From: a bacterium
GTDB lineage: Bacteria; Actinomycetota; Acidimicrobiia; Acidimicrobiales; Bin134
DNA: 64,000 nt
Assembly (NCBI GenBank): GCA_026705465.1
Contig: JAPPAP010000001.1
Location: 83,280 to 147,279 of the forward strand
Direction of reading: 5' to 3'
Part shown: one piece after another, positions 31,495 to 40,282 of the stretch
Numbering within the stretch: position 1 is the stretch's first letter
Layout: the number at the start of each line of letters is the position of its first letter
Program-made: the position numbers and the translations under genes
Notes under the pieces: model-generated
Database searches by the model: none
What the model was told of the DNA's origin: nothing
What the model saw: only the letters and a program-made list of their open reading frames with translations

Positions 31495-32472
31495 GTGATC
31501 CCAGAGCGCTATTCCGGCTATGAGAACCGGCTGCGGGCGGGAGCGGTGGACTTCACCCCGGTTCCTGGCGATGTGGCCGCCAACCTGGACAAAATGGCGG
31601 GCCGGATTGCCGAAGCTGCCACCGCCGGAGTGGGTCTGCTGGTGTTTCCCGAAGAAGCACTGACTGGGGCTATCCACTGCGACGACTGCGAGCAGCTCGG
31701 CGGGCCGTGCGGGCTGCACCGGCGTTTGGCCGAGACCGTGCCCGGGCCGTCCACCGAAGCGCTGGCCAGAATGGCCGCTGAGCACGACACGTACTTGGTG
31801 GTGGGCATGATCGAGCAGGATGTCGACGACCCCGATGCTCTCTATAACGCCGCGGCGGTGATCGGCCCCGAGGGCATCATCGGCACCTACCGAAAACTGC
31901 ACTTGGGTTCGCTGCCCTTTGTGACCGAGGGGGTCACATTTCGACCTGGCACCAGCCTTGACGTCTTCGAGACCCGCTACGGACCCATCGGAATTCAGAT
32001 CTGCTACGACTTCTGGCTCAACCCAGAGGGCAGCCGTTTATTGGCCCTGCAAGGGGCCAGGATTATCGTCAACCCCACCGCCGCGTTCGCCGGCGGCCCC
32101 GACAAGGTGGAGTCCATGCGCCGGGTTGCCACCACCCGGGGCCAGGAGAACTTCGTGTTCACCATCTCGGCCAACCAGGTGGGCGGTATCGATGCTGGTG
32201 GGAGCTCGGAGGAGAGCTTCGACGGGGCGCTGCCCGCCAACTACGCCGGCCACAGCCTCATCTGCGGTCCCGACTTTCCCGACTTCAGCCACATCTACGC
32301 CGAGGGCGGCGACGCTGAAGGGTTGGTGATCGCCGACTTGGACTTCGAAGTGTTGCACCGCTGGGACAGCGTGTGCCCGTGGCGGCAATGGCGGGCCACC
32401 CACCAGTCGGGCACTTCAGAGCTATTCGCCACCGAGTTTGCCAAACTCGTCCACGGGCCCCCAGCCCAGTAA
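31495..32472 (+). CDS. Carbon-nitrogen hydrolase (nitrilase superfamily)
   Basis: A 325-residue amidase-like enzyme with the full catalytic triad of the superfamily: Glu in VFPEEALTG (residue 53), Lys in GTYRKLHLG (near 132) and Cys in IQICYDFWLNPEG (near 170). A probable fourth-position Glu lies further on (TRGQENFVF). It hydrolyses a nitrile, amide or N-carbamoyl bond; the N-carbamoyl option fits the hydantoinase genes nearby but is not shown by sequence. GTG 31495 is 27 bp after the hydratase stop. Confidence 0.88.
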   Translation: MIPERYSGYENRLRAGAVDFTPVPGDVAANLDKMAGRIAEAATAGVGLLVFPEEALTGAIHCDDCEQLGGPCGLHRRLAETVPGPSTEALARMAAEHDTYLVVGMIEQDVDDPDALYNAAAVIGPEGIIGTYRKLHLGSLPFVTEGVTFRPGTSLDVFETRYGPIGIQICYDFWLNPEGSRLLALQGARIIVNPTAAFAGGPDKVESMRRVATTRGQENFVFTISANQVGGIDAGGSSEESFDGALPANYAGHSLICGPDFPDFSHIYAEGGDAEGLVIADLDFEVLHRWDSVCPWRQWRATHQSGTSELFATEFAKLVHGPPAQ

Positions 32473-32482
32473 CGGAGGAAAA

Positions 32483-32881
32483 ATGAGCACAGAGCCAAGA
32501 GTCCTGAAGTTCGACGACATCGAGTGGGTTGATGAGTCCAAGAACCCCAATGCCCCCAAAGAGCTGATCGAAAAGGCCAAGGAGCTCGGCGCGGGGCGCA
32601 AGCACGTGGCCCGGGGAGACGGGGGATTTTGGTGCCAGTACACCACCATGCCCGCTGGCTACCACGTCCCTCCCCACAGCCACGATCAGAATGAGCTGCT
32701 GATCGTGGTTTCGGGCGGTTGTGAGGTGTGGCCCAGCGGTGCCGACGGGCCATCTATGGAACTGGGCGCCAAGGACTCAGTCATCCTGGCCGCCAATCAC
32801 GAGTACTCATTCACCTGCGGCGCCGACGGCATGGAATTCTTCGTGCTGCGCCCCGGCGACGCCGCCGCCTCTTTCGGATAA
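32483..32881 (+). CDS. Cupin domain protein
   Basis: A 132-residue single-cupin protein. The first metal-binding motif is GYHVPPHSHDQNELLIVVSG (about residues 60-79), with two His and a Glu; the second is degenerate (AANHEYSFTCG). A very clear GGAGG ribosome site precedes the ATG at 32483. Possible roles are small-molecule dioxygenase, isomerase or binding protein. Confidence 0.82.
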   Translation: MSTEPRVLKFDDIEWVDESKNPNAPKELIEKAKELGAGRKHVARGDGGFWCQYTTMPAGYHVPPHSHDQNELLIVVSGGCEVWPSGADGPSMELGAKDSVILAANHEYSFTCGADGMEFFVLRPGDAAASFG

Positions 32882-32893
32882 TCCTTCGGGGCC

Positions 32894-34201
32894 TTGTCGG
32901 CACCGCTAGATGTCGGGGTAGTGGGAGCGGGGCCAGCAGGCCTCATCCTGGCTCGGCGCCTGAGCCAGACATCGGCAACCTTCGAGCTCTTCGAGCGCAA
33001 CGCTGATGTAGGCGGCATCTGGAACATCGACGCGCCGGGCTCGCCCATGTATGAAACGGCCCACTTCATCTCGTCGCGCACCCTTTCGGGGTTCGAGGGC
33101 TACCCGATGCCCGACCACTATCCGGACTACCCCAACTACCAGCAGCTCTTGGACTACATCCAGGCCTTCGCCGACGAGTTCGATCTCCGCCGCCATATTC
33201 GATTCAACACCCCGGTGGACCGGGCGGCCCTCGGGACTGATGGCCTGTGGGAGCTCCAATTCGGCACCGGTGAGACCCGCTACTGCCGGTATCTCATCTG
33301 TGCCAATGGCGTGAATTGGGAACCTCACGAAGTGAGCTGGCCGGGCCAATTCAACGGAGAGGTGCGCCACTCGGTCACCTATCGGTCGCCGGACGAATTC
33401 ACCGGCAAGCGGGTATTGGTGGTGGGCGCGGGCAACTCAGGAGCCGACATCGCCTGCGACGCGTCGGTCAGCGCTGATCAGGCTTTCCTGAGCGTGCGCC
33501 GGGGGTATCACTTCATTCCGAAGTACATCGCTGGCACGCCTTCCGACGTGTTTGGTGAACGAGGCCCCAGCCTGCCCCATTGGCTGGAGGTCCGGTTCTT
33601 CCAGGTGCTGTTGCGGCTGATCAACGGTGATCTCCGCCGCTACGGACTCCCCAAACCCGACCACAAGCTCTTCGAGACGCATCCGCTGATGAACTCACTG
33701 ATCTTGCACCATTTGGGCCACGGCGACTGCATTGCCAAGCCCGATGTCGAACGGCTCGACGGCGACCATGTGGTGTTCGTGGACGGGAGCCGGGAGCAGA
33801 TCGACCTGGTGATCGCTGCCACCGGCTTTGATCGCTTTATCCCTTTTCTGGAGGAAGGGCGGTTGGAGTTCAAGAGAGGTCGTCCCCAGCTCTATCTGGG
33901 CATTTTCCCCCGCGACTGCCCCAACTTTTCTGCTTTGGGCTACGTGGAATTCGCCTCGGCCGCCTATTCGCATTTTGAGAAGATGGCCGAGCTGATCGTG
34001 GCTGACGCCACCGCGCCCCCGGGGTCGGCAACGGCGCGGGCATTCCAGGACCTGAAGGCCAACCACCACCCCGACCTGAGAGGCGGGCGCCGGTACATCG
34101 ACACCGATCGCCATGCCGACTACGTCGAGATCAAGGCCTACCGCAAGATACTCGCCCAGGTGCGCAAGAAGGTCGGCCTTCCCAAAGGAGGGAACCCGTG
34201 A
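32894..34201 (+). CDS. Flavin-containing monooxygenase-like protein
   Basis: A 435-residue two-dinucleotide-binding protein. FAD motif GVVGAGPAGLILARRLSQ is near the N-terminus, the FMO-type linker QFNGEVRHSVTYRSPDEF lies near residue 155 and the NADPH motif VLVVGAGNSGADIACD near 176. LVIAATGFDRFIPFL is the ATG-type motif near 300. It probably inserts an oxygen in a ketone, amine or sulphur compound. The start is TTG at 32894, as no ATG or GTG precedes the FAD motif. The end overlaps the SDR gene by GTGA. Confidence 0.87.
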   Translation: MSAPLDVGVVGAGPAGLILARRLSQTSATFELFERNADVGGIWNIDAPGSPMYETAHFISSRTLSGFEGYPMPDHYPDYPNYQQLLDYIQAFADEFDLRRHIRFNTPVDRAALGTDGLWELQFGTGETRYCRYLICANGVNWEPHEVSWPGQFNGEVRHSVTYRSPDEFTGKRVLVVGAGNSGADIACDASVSADQAFLSVRRGYHFIPKYIAGTPSDVFGERGPSLPHWLEVRFFQVLLRLINGDLRRYGLPKPDHKLFETHPLMNSLILHHLGHGDCIAKPDVERLDGDHVVFVDGSREQIDLVIAATGFDRFIPFLEEGRLEFKRGRPQLYLGIFPRDCPNFSALGYVEFASAAYSHFEKMAELIVADATAPPGSATARAFQDLKANHHPDLRGGRRYIDTDRHADYVEIKAYRKILAQVRKKVGLPKGGNP

Positions 34202-35010
34202 CCCGAAACTCAGCACTGATCACCGCCGCGGCCTCCGGCATCGGTGCCGTTGTAGCCAGCCGATTTGCCCAGCGGGGGTATCACGTCATCGCGGTGGACC
34301 GGACCGATGAGCTGGCTGAAGGGGCTGCGGCCAAGATCGGTCCCGCGGTCACTGCGGTGGGCTGCGATCTGGCCGATGGTCCGAGTCTGGCCGAGCTGTG
34401 TGAGCGAATCGCTGGTGAATGGCGCCAAGAACTCGACGTGCTGGTCTGCAACGCCGGGGTCATCATCCCCGACCACGTTGCGGGGCTCACTCCCGTGCAG
34501 CTCGATCTCCACATCGACGTGATGCTGCGCTCGCCGATCCAGCTCATCCGGGCCGCACTGCCTGAGTTCTTGGCCCGCAACCGCGGCCACCTGATGGCCA
34601 CCGTGTCACTCGGCGGAATCTGCCCGCTGCCGGCGTCGGCCGCCTACTCGGCGGCCAAGGCTGGGCTGCGAGCCTTTCTGGCCGCGCTCAACACAGAATT
34701 GTGGGACACCAACGTGCATGTGTGCGGCATCTATCCCACCGCGGTGGACACCCCGATGCTCCAACACGAGGCCCGGGCCGGCGGCAGCGCCCTCAACTTC
34801 CTCAGTGCAGTCAGGACGGTGGACGATGTGGCTGACGCCTACGAGCGGGCCCTAGACAAGCCCAAGCTGGAAACCTATGTGCCGTTTCACGAGAGTTTGT
34901 CGGCGCGGGCCGCGCAGTGGACTCCGGCGCTGATTCCCCGGATCTACCCCGCCTTTCGCCGCATCGGCGAGCGCGGCCGTCAGAAGTACCTGAAGCAGAT
35001 CGACGGCTGA
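34198..35010 (+). CDS. Short-chain dehydrogenase/reductase
   Basis: A 270-residue classical SDR. The cofactor motif is LITAAASGIGAVVASRF, with Ala in place of the first conserved Gly (T-A-A-A-S-G-I-G). The structural motif is CNAGVIIP, and the catalytic Tyr-x3-Lys is AYSAAKAGLRA. GTG 34198 overlaps the monooxygenase stop, so both proteins are probably made together and act on one substrate. The C-terminal end (AALIPRIYPAFRRIGERG) is like that of membrane-near SDRs. Confidence 0.87.
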   Translation: MTRNSALITAAASGIGAVVASRFAQRGYHVIAVDRTDELAEGAAAKIGPAVTAVGCDLADGPSLAELCERIAGEWRQELDVLVCNAGVIIPDHVAGLTPVQLDLHIDVMLRSPIQLIRAALPEFLARNRGHLMATVSLGGICPLPASAAYSAAKAGLRAFLAALNTELWDTNVHVCGIYPTAVDTPMLQHEARAGGSALNFLSAVRTVDDVADAYERALDKPKLETYVPFHESLSARAAQWTPALIPRIYPAFRRIGERGRQKYLKQIDG

Positions 35011-35044
35011 CCGCCGTGCCTCGGCACACCACTACGGTGGGGAC

Positions 35045-36001
35045 ATGGGAAATCGTCTGGAAGGCAAAGTGGCAATCGTGACCGGGTCGGGGGGTGGCAT
35101 CGGGCGCGAGCATGCCCATCTGCTGGCCTCTGAGGGAGCCAAAGTGCTGGTCAACGACCTGGGCATTCGCAAGACCCCCGAGGGGGTGGCGGCCAATGCC
35201 GAGAGGGTGGCAGGCGAGATCAACGATGCCGGAGGCGAGGCGGTAGCCAGCAGCACCTCGGCCACCTGGAACGGGGCAGCCGAAATCGTGCAGCAGGCGT
35301 TGGACGCCTTCGGGCGGCTGGACATCTTGATCAACAACGCCACCGCGGGTCGAAACAACGACATTTGGCGCTTCACCGAGGAGGAGTGGGATCTCACCGT
35401 GAACGTCAACCTCAAGGGCTATTTCGCCATGATCAAGCACGCCGCGCCCCATTTGGTGCAGCAGGACACCAGCGTGATCATCAACACCAGCTCGGGTTCG
35501 GGCTTCGGCCACCCGTCGCATTGCGCCTATTCCGCGGCCAAAGAGGGTGTGATCGGCCTGACCCGAACCGCGGCCCGGGAGCTGGGCCGCTTCGGGGTGC
35601 GGTGCAATGCCATTCGACCCCGCGCCGAGGGGGCGTCTACCGCCGAGTACGCCATCCGCACCGCCCGGTGGACCGACCTTATGGCTCTCACCATGGCCCC
35701 CCGGGGCGGTGCCGCCCCGGTTCCCGACGACACCGCAGAGGCTTTCGCCCCCCGAAAGATCGCACCAATGGTGGTGTGGCTGTGCAGCGACGCCGCCCGC
35801 CATGTGACAGGGCGGACCTTCCACATCTCCGGCGACATCGTGAGCCGCCTGAGCGAGCCCCAGCGAGAGCTGGCCGTCTATCAGGAAGACGGCTTGACCC
35901 TGGATGACCTCGACGCCTTCTCCGGCCGCCATCTCACTGAGGATCTGGCCAACGACTACCTGCTCGAAGACCGCCCCGATCTCCAAGTCTTCGAGCTGTA
36001 G
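35045..36001 (+). CDS. Short-chain dehydrogenase, 3-hydroxyacyl-CoA dehydrogenase-like
   Basis: A 318-residue SDR. IVTGSGGGIGREHAHLLASEG is the nucleotide-binding motif; the Arg-Glu-His after the Gly-rich loop and KVLVNDLG are characteristic of the MFE-2-type (3R)-hydroxyacyl-CoA dehydrogenases. NNATAGRNND stands in place of NNAG, and the active-site Tyr-x3-Lys is in YSAAKEGVIG. A C-terminal stretch of about 60 residues past the normal SDR end is present. It probably oxidises a hydroxyacyl-CoA in the beta-oxidation branch. Confidence 0.87.
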   Translation: MGNRLEGKVAIVTGSGGGIGREHAHLLASEGAKVLVNDLGIRKTPEGVAANAERVAGEINDAGGEAVASSTSATWNGAAEIVQQALDAFGRLDILINNATAGRNNDIWRFTEEEWDLTVNVNLKGYFAMIKHAAPHLVQQDTSVIINTSSGSGFGHPSHCAYSAAKEGVIGLTRTAARELGRFGVRCNAIRPRAEGASTAEYAIRTARWTDLMALTMAPRGGAAPVPDDTAEAFAPRKIAPMVVWLCSDAARHVTGRTFHISGDIVSRLSEPQRELAVYQEDGLTLDDLDAFSGRHLTEDLANDYLLEDRPDLQVFEL

Positions 36002-36051
36002 CCCGGTTTCGCCGCCGGGAATTCACGGCGGGGAGTGCAATAGGCTGGGGC

Positions 36052-37317
36052 ATGGCCCAAATCCAGGCTGGCGAGCGCTACATGATCTTGTCTTCGGACA
36101 CCCACGCTGGCGCCCAGACCCGCACCTACAGGGAGTTCTTGGACCCCGCGTGGCACGACGAGTTCGACGCCTGGGAGGCGGCCATCACCAATCCGTGGGT
36201 GGACCTGCGGGACATGGACGCAGCCAAGGTCAACTGGGACAGCGACGCTCGCACCGCAGCCTGCGACGACGAGGGCATCACCGGCGAGGTGCTGTTCCCC
36301 AACACGCTCACCCCTTTCTACGACATTCTCGTCCACTTGTCCGGCGTGCCCGACACTGCAACCGCTTATGCCCGACGATGGGCTGGTCTGCAAGCCCATA
36401 ACCGCTGGTTGGTGGAGTTCTGCGGCTACGAGCCCAAGCGGCGCAAAGGCCTCATCCAACTGCTGCCCAACGACCTGGACGACGCCATTGCCGAAGTGCG
36501 GTGGGCAGCCGAGACCGGTGTGATCGGCGGGGTGATGATCCCTGCCATCCCGCCAAACCACGTTGTCGAGCCGTTCTTCCATCCCCGCTATGACCCGCTG
36601 TGGGATGTGTGCAGCTCACTGAGCATGCCGGTGCACCAGCACATGGGCTCGGGTTGCCCTGATTTGGGCGATGATCCGGTGGCCTGGGGAGTGACGTTCA
36701 CCGAGTATGAGCTGTGGCCCAAGCGCACGCTCATCCACCTCATCTTGGGCGGGGTGTTCGAGCGCTTCCCCGATCTGCGGGTGGTTTGGACCGAGATGTG
36801 GGGGATGCGGTGGATCCTCGAAGAGCTGAGTCGCATCGACCAGCGGCTTCGCAACATCCAGAGCAAATACGCCGACGATCCCCGCACCCTCAACTACGCC
36901 CCCACCTTCGGCTCCGAAACGGTGGACGGCCTGTCGCTGTCGCCCCTCGAGTACTGGCAGCGCAACTGCCGCATCGGAGCCTCCATGCTGCCCCGATCCG
37001 AGATCCAGTACCGCCACGCGGTGGGGGTGGACACCATCATGTGGGGAGCTGACTTCCCCCACGACGAGGGTTCCATCGGCTACACCACCGAAGCGCTGGC
37101 CGCCACAATGTGGGACGTTCCGGTGGAGGAGTGCCGCAAGATGCTCACCGACGTGGCCGCCGACCTCTACCGCTTCGACACCGAGGCCCTGGCCCCGGTA
37201 GCCGATGAGATCGGCCCCGTGGTGGACGAGGTCCACACCCCGCTGGACGAGTTGCCCGTGTCCAAGGGTCTGTCGTTCAACACCGACCCTCCGCTCGAAT
37301 CGGTGATCGTCCAATGA
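36052..37317 (+). CDS. Amidohydrolase-2 family metal-dependent hydrolase/decarboxylase
   Basis: A 421-residue TIM-barrel enzyme of the ACMSD-like amidohydrolase branch. SSDTHAG at the N-terminus stands for the first metal motif, MPVHQHMGSG holds a ligand His after strand 5 and TIMWGADFPHDEGS the conserved Asp near the C-terminus. Family members cleave C-N bonds or decarboxylate aromatic acids. The stop overlaps the VOC gene start by ATGA, which suggests coupled action. Confidence 0.86.
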   Translation: MAQIQAGERYMILSSDTHAGAQTRTYREFLDPAWHDEFDAWEAAITNPWVDLRDMDAAKVNWDSDARTAACDDEGITGEVLFPNTLTPFYDILVHLSGVPDTATAYARRWAGLQAHNRWLVEFCGYEPKRRKGLIQLLPNDLDDAIAEVRWAAETGVIGGVMIPAIPPNHVVEPFFHPRYDPLWDVCSSLSMPVHQHMGSGCPDLGDDPVAWGVTFTEYELWPKRTLIHLILGGVFERFPDLRVVWTEMWGMRWILEELSRIDQRLRNIQSKYADDPRTLNYAPTFGSETVDGLSLSPLEYWQRNCRIGASMLPRSEIQYRHAVGVDTIMWGADFPHDEGSIGYTTEALAATMWDVPVEECRKMLTDVAADLYRFDTEALAPVADEIGPVVDEVHTPLDELPVSKGLSFNTDPPLESVIVQ

Positions 37318-37796
37318 TCACGGGGATGAACCATGCGGTGCTGTACGTGCGCGATGCCCGTCGCCAGCAGCAGTTCTACGCCGATGTGCTGGGGTTTGAG
37401 ACGATCATCGACGAGCCGGGGCGATTTGTTTTCATGCGGGCCCCCGCGTCGGAAAACCACCACGACATCGCCTTTTTCACCATCGGCGATGGTGCCGAGC
37501 CGTCATCGGCTGGCCGCCGGTCGGTGGGGATGTACCACATTGCTTGGGAGGTGCCCACCCTGGACGAGCTGTCCGCTGTCCGCCAGCGGTTAGTGGAGGC
37601 CGGAGCCCTGTACGGCGAGAGCGACCACGGGGCCAACAAGAGCCTGTACGCCAAGGACCCCGACGGCTTGGAGTTCGAGGTGATGTGGCTGGTCCCCGCC
37701 GAGCACTGGGGTGACGAGGAGAACCAGGCGATTATCCGCCCGCTTGACCTTGATCACGAGCAGCGGCGCTTTGCCGCCCTGGCTAGCGACGACTAA
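37314..37796 (+). CDS. VOC family protein (glyoxalase/extradiol dioxygenase-like)
   Basis: A 160-residue vicinal-oxygen-chelate protein with two beta-alpha-beta-beta-beta units. Candidate metal ligands are His in GMNHAVLYV, His in VGMYHIAWEV and Glu in LEFEVMWL. NHHDIAFF in the first half is typical for dioxygenase-like members. It may cleave a ring or act as an isomerase. It is coupled to the amidohydrolase by the ATGA overlap at 37314. Confidence 0.86.
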   Translation: MITGMNHAVLYVRDARRQQQFYADVLGFETIIDEPGRFVFMRAPASENHHDIAFFTIGDGAEPSSAGRRSVGMYHIAWEVPTLDELSAVRQRLVEAGALYGESDHGANKSLYAKDPDGLEFEVMWLVPAEHWGDEENQAIIRPLDLDHEQRRFAALASDD

Positions 37797-37801
37797 CCGC
37801 C

Positions 37802-38185
37802 ATGAACCTCGCCAACCAGTACTGCTACTTCTACGACGACGACCTGTTTGTCGATACCGACCGGGAGGGATTCCGCCGACGTGTCATCACCGGCGACGGG
37901 CTCCAACTTTGCTTCTGGCGCATCGCTGGAGGGGCCACTGGATCGTTCCTGCACCGCCACGAACACCACGAGCAACTCGGCATCATCGTGCGGGGCCAGC
38001 TCGATTTTCGTATCAACGACGATCCAGACAGCGAGGAGCGAGTGGTATTGGGCGAGGGCGAGGCCTATATCGCGCCAAAAGGGGTGTGGCACGGCGACTC
38101 GGTGTTCATCGGAGACGACGAGTATGGGGAGTGCTGGATCCTCGACGTGTTCACCCCACCTCGCGACGACCTGCTCGCCGGCTGA
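37802..38185 (+). CDS. Cupin domain protein
   Basis: A 127-residue single-domain cupin. The first motif GSFLHRHEHHEQLGIIVRG has several His and a Glu for metal; the second is GEAYIAPKGVWHGDSVF. It starts only 5 bp after the VOC gene and 3 bp before hyuA, so it is part of the same transcript. Possible functions include a cyclic-amide or sugar isomerase; nothing in the sequence settles this. Confidence 0.83.
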   Translation: MNLANQYCYFYDDDLFVDTDREGFRRRVITGDGLQLCFWRIAGGATGSFLHRHEHHEQLGIIVRGQLDFRINDDPDSEERVVLGEGEAYIAPKGVWHGDSVFIGDDEYGECWILDVFTPPRDDLLAG

Positions 38186-38188
38186 ACT

Positions 38189-40282
38189 ATGTCGGATTGG
38201 CGCCTGGCCGTTGACATCGGGGGCACGTTCACCGATGCAGTGCTGTTGGATGCCGTCACCGGTGCGGTAACGGTCAACAAGGCCCTCACCACTCCGGCCG
38301 CCCCTCTTGAGGGGGTGCAGGCCGCAGTGGGCCAGCTGCTGGGCCGGGCCGGGGTAGCTCCCGGTGAGATCACCGCCCCCATCGTCCACGCCACCACGCT
38401 CATCACCAACGCCTTGATCGAGAACAAGACCGGTCGGGCCGCTCTGGTCACCACCACTGGATTCGGCGACACGCTGCTGATCCGCGACGAGCACCGCTAC
38501 GACATGTACGACCTCCAGATCGAGTTCCCCGACCCGCCCATCGCCCGGGAGCTCACCTTTGAGATCGATGAGCGCACCGCGGCATCCGGAGAGGTGCTGG
38601 ACGTGCCGTCTCCCGAGGCCATTGCGGCGCTGGTTCGAGAGCTGGAAGCGGCCGGGGTCGAATCGGTGGCGGTGTGCCTGCTCAACTCCTACGTCAACCC
38701 GTCCAACGAGCGGCTGCTGGCCAACGAACTGCGCCGAGAACTGGGAGTGCCAGTGTGCGCCTCAGCCGATATCTCGCCCCAAATCCGGGAGTATCCCCGC
38801 ATGATCACCGCGGCCTGCAATGCGGCCACCATGCCGATCATCGGGCCATATCTGGACGAGCTCCAGAAGTGGCTATCGTCTGAGGGGTTCGGCGGATCGG
38901 TGCTGATGATGCTGTCCAATGGGGGAGTGGTCTCGGCCGACGACGCTGCCGCCGCCCCCATACGGTTGGTGGAATCAGGCCCGGCTGCCGGGGCCTTGGC
39001 CGCCCGGTGGTTCGCCCGCCGCATGGGGGAAAACCGGTTGCTGGCCTTCGATATGGGCGGCACCACCGCCAAGGCCACCTTGGTGGAAGAAGGCGAACCG
39101 GCCCTGACCACCACCTTTGAAGTGGCCCGTCGCTACCGGTTCAAGAAGGGATCGGGCTTCCCGGTGTCGGTGCCCTCAGTCGACTTAGTGGAGATCGGCG
39201 CGGGCGGCGGCAGCCTGGCCCATCTCGACCAATTCGGCCTGCTCAAGGTGGGGCCGGAGTCTTCGGGGGCCGACCCCGGCCCGGCCTGCTACGGGCAGGG
39301 CGGCGACCAGCCTGCGGTTACCGACGCTGATGTGGTACTCGGTCTGCTGGATCCCGATGCTTTTCTGGGGGGCGACATGCCCTTGGACGCCGAACTAGCC
39401 CAGGCGGCCATCGAACCCTTGGCCGACGGTCTCGGCTTGTCGGCCATCGACACCGCCGCGGGGATGTATGAGGTGGTCAGCCAGAACATGGCCGCCGCCG
39501 CCCGCATGCACGCAGTGGAGCGGGGGGTGGATCTGCGAGGGGTGACCGTGCTGGCCTTCGGCGGGGCCGGGCCGCCCCATGCCTGCCGGGTGGCCGAGTT
39601 GCTGGACTCGGATCGGGTGGTGTTCCCGGTCAACGCCAGCGTGCTGTCGGCGTTTGGAACCCTGGTCTCGCCAGTGCGGATCGACCTGGCCCGTTCCATG
39701 CCGGTGAAGCTCGCCGAGGTCGACCCCCCTGAAAGAGATGGCCTCTTGGACGAACTGCGGGAAGAAGGCCGCCGGGTGCTGCTCAGCGCTGGTGTGCCCG
39801 AGGTTGATATCAGATTCCGCTATGGCATCGACGCCCGTTACACCGGCCAGGGCAACGAGATCACCGTCTGGGTGGGCGAAGGGGATGCCTGGGCAGCCCC
39901 TGACGATGAGGTAACCGGGGCATTCGAGTCGGAATATCGCCGCATCTACGGCATGACCATCGATGATGTGCCCATTGAGGTGGTCACCTGGCGACTCTCA
40001 GCTCGTGCCGACCCGGCTGAGATAACCGCTGATGATTCTGAAGCGCCGCCGTCGGTAGGGGAAGGGCCGCCCCAGCCGGTTTCGACCCGCACCGCGGTGT
40101 TCGGGCGAGAGCAAGACGCGGTAGAGGTGCCGGTCTACCGCCGAGCCGACTTGGCTATCGGTATGTCGTTTCCTGGTCCGGCCTTGGTGGAGGAGCGGGA
40201 GACCACCTCAGTCATTCGCCCCGGATGGAGTGTGACGGTCGCTGACGACGCCAGTTTGGTTGCCATATTGGAGGAGGAATGA
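38189..40282 (+). CDS. hyuA: Hydantoinase/oxoprolinase subunit A
   Basis: A 697-residue ATP-dependent hydantoinase A. The N-terminal ASKHA phosphate motif RLAVDIGGTFTDAVLLD is followed by HATTLITNALIENKTGRAALVTT (the Hydant_A_N hallmark region), the second phosphate motif LLAFDMGGTTAKATLVEEG near 287, and AFGGAGPPHACRVAELL near 455. With HyuB it hydrolyses cyclic amides such as hydantoin or 5-oxoproline, or carboxylates ketones, with ATP. The last codon overlaps hyuB by ATGA. Confidence 0.93.
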   Translation: MSDWRLAVDIGGTFTDAVLLDAVTGAVTVNKALTTPAAPLEGVQAAVGQLLGRAGVAPGEITAPIVHATTLITNALIENKTGRAALVTTTGFGDTLLIRDEHRYDMYDLQIEFPDPPIARELTFEIDERTAASGEVLDVPSPEAIAALVRELEAAGVESVAVCLLNSYVNPSNERLLANELRRELGVPVCASADISPQIREYPRMITAACNAATMPIIGPYLDELQKWLSSEGFGGSVLMMLSNGGVVSADDAAAAPIRLVESGPAAGALAARWFARRMGENRLLAFDMGGTTAKATLVEEGEPALTTTFEVARRYRFKKGSGFPVSVPSVDLVEIGAGGGSLAHLDQFGLLKVGPESSGADPGPACYGQGGDQPAVTDADVVLGLLDPDAFLGGDMPLDAELAQAAIEPLADGLGLSAIDTAAGMYEVVSQNMAAAARMHAVERGVDLRGVTVLAFGGAGPPHACRVAELLDSDRVVFPVNASVLSAFGTLVSPVRIDLARSMPVKLAEVDPPERDGLLDELREEGRRVLLSAGVPEVDIRFRYGIDARYTGQGNEITVWVGEGDAWAAPDDEVTGAFESEYRRIYGMTIDDVPIEVVTWRLSARADPAEITADDSEAPPSVGEGPPQPVSTRTAVFGREQDAVEVPVYRRADLAIGMSFPGPALVEERETTSVIRPGWSVTVADDASLVAILEEE

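Noticed and set aside
34811..35986. Minus-strand frame of 391 codons
   Set aside because: Shadow of two SDR genes with clear cofactor and Tyr-x3-Lys motifs on the plus strand.
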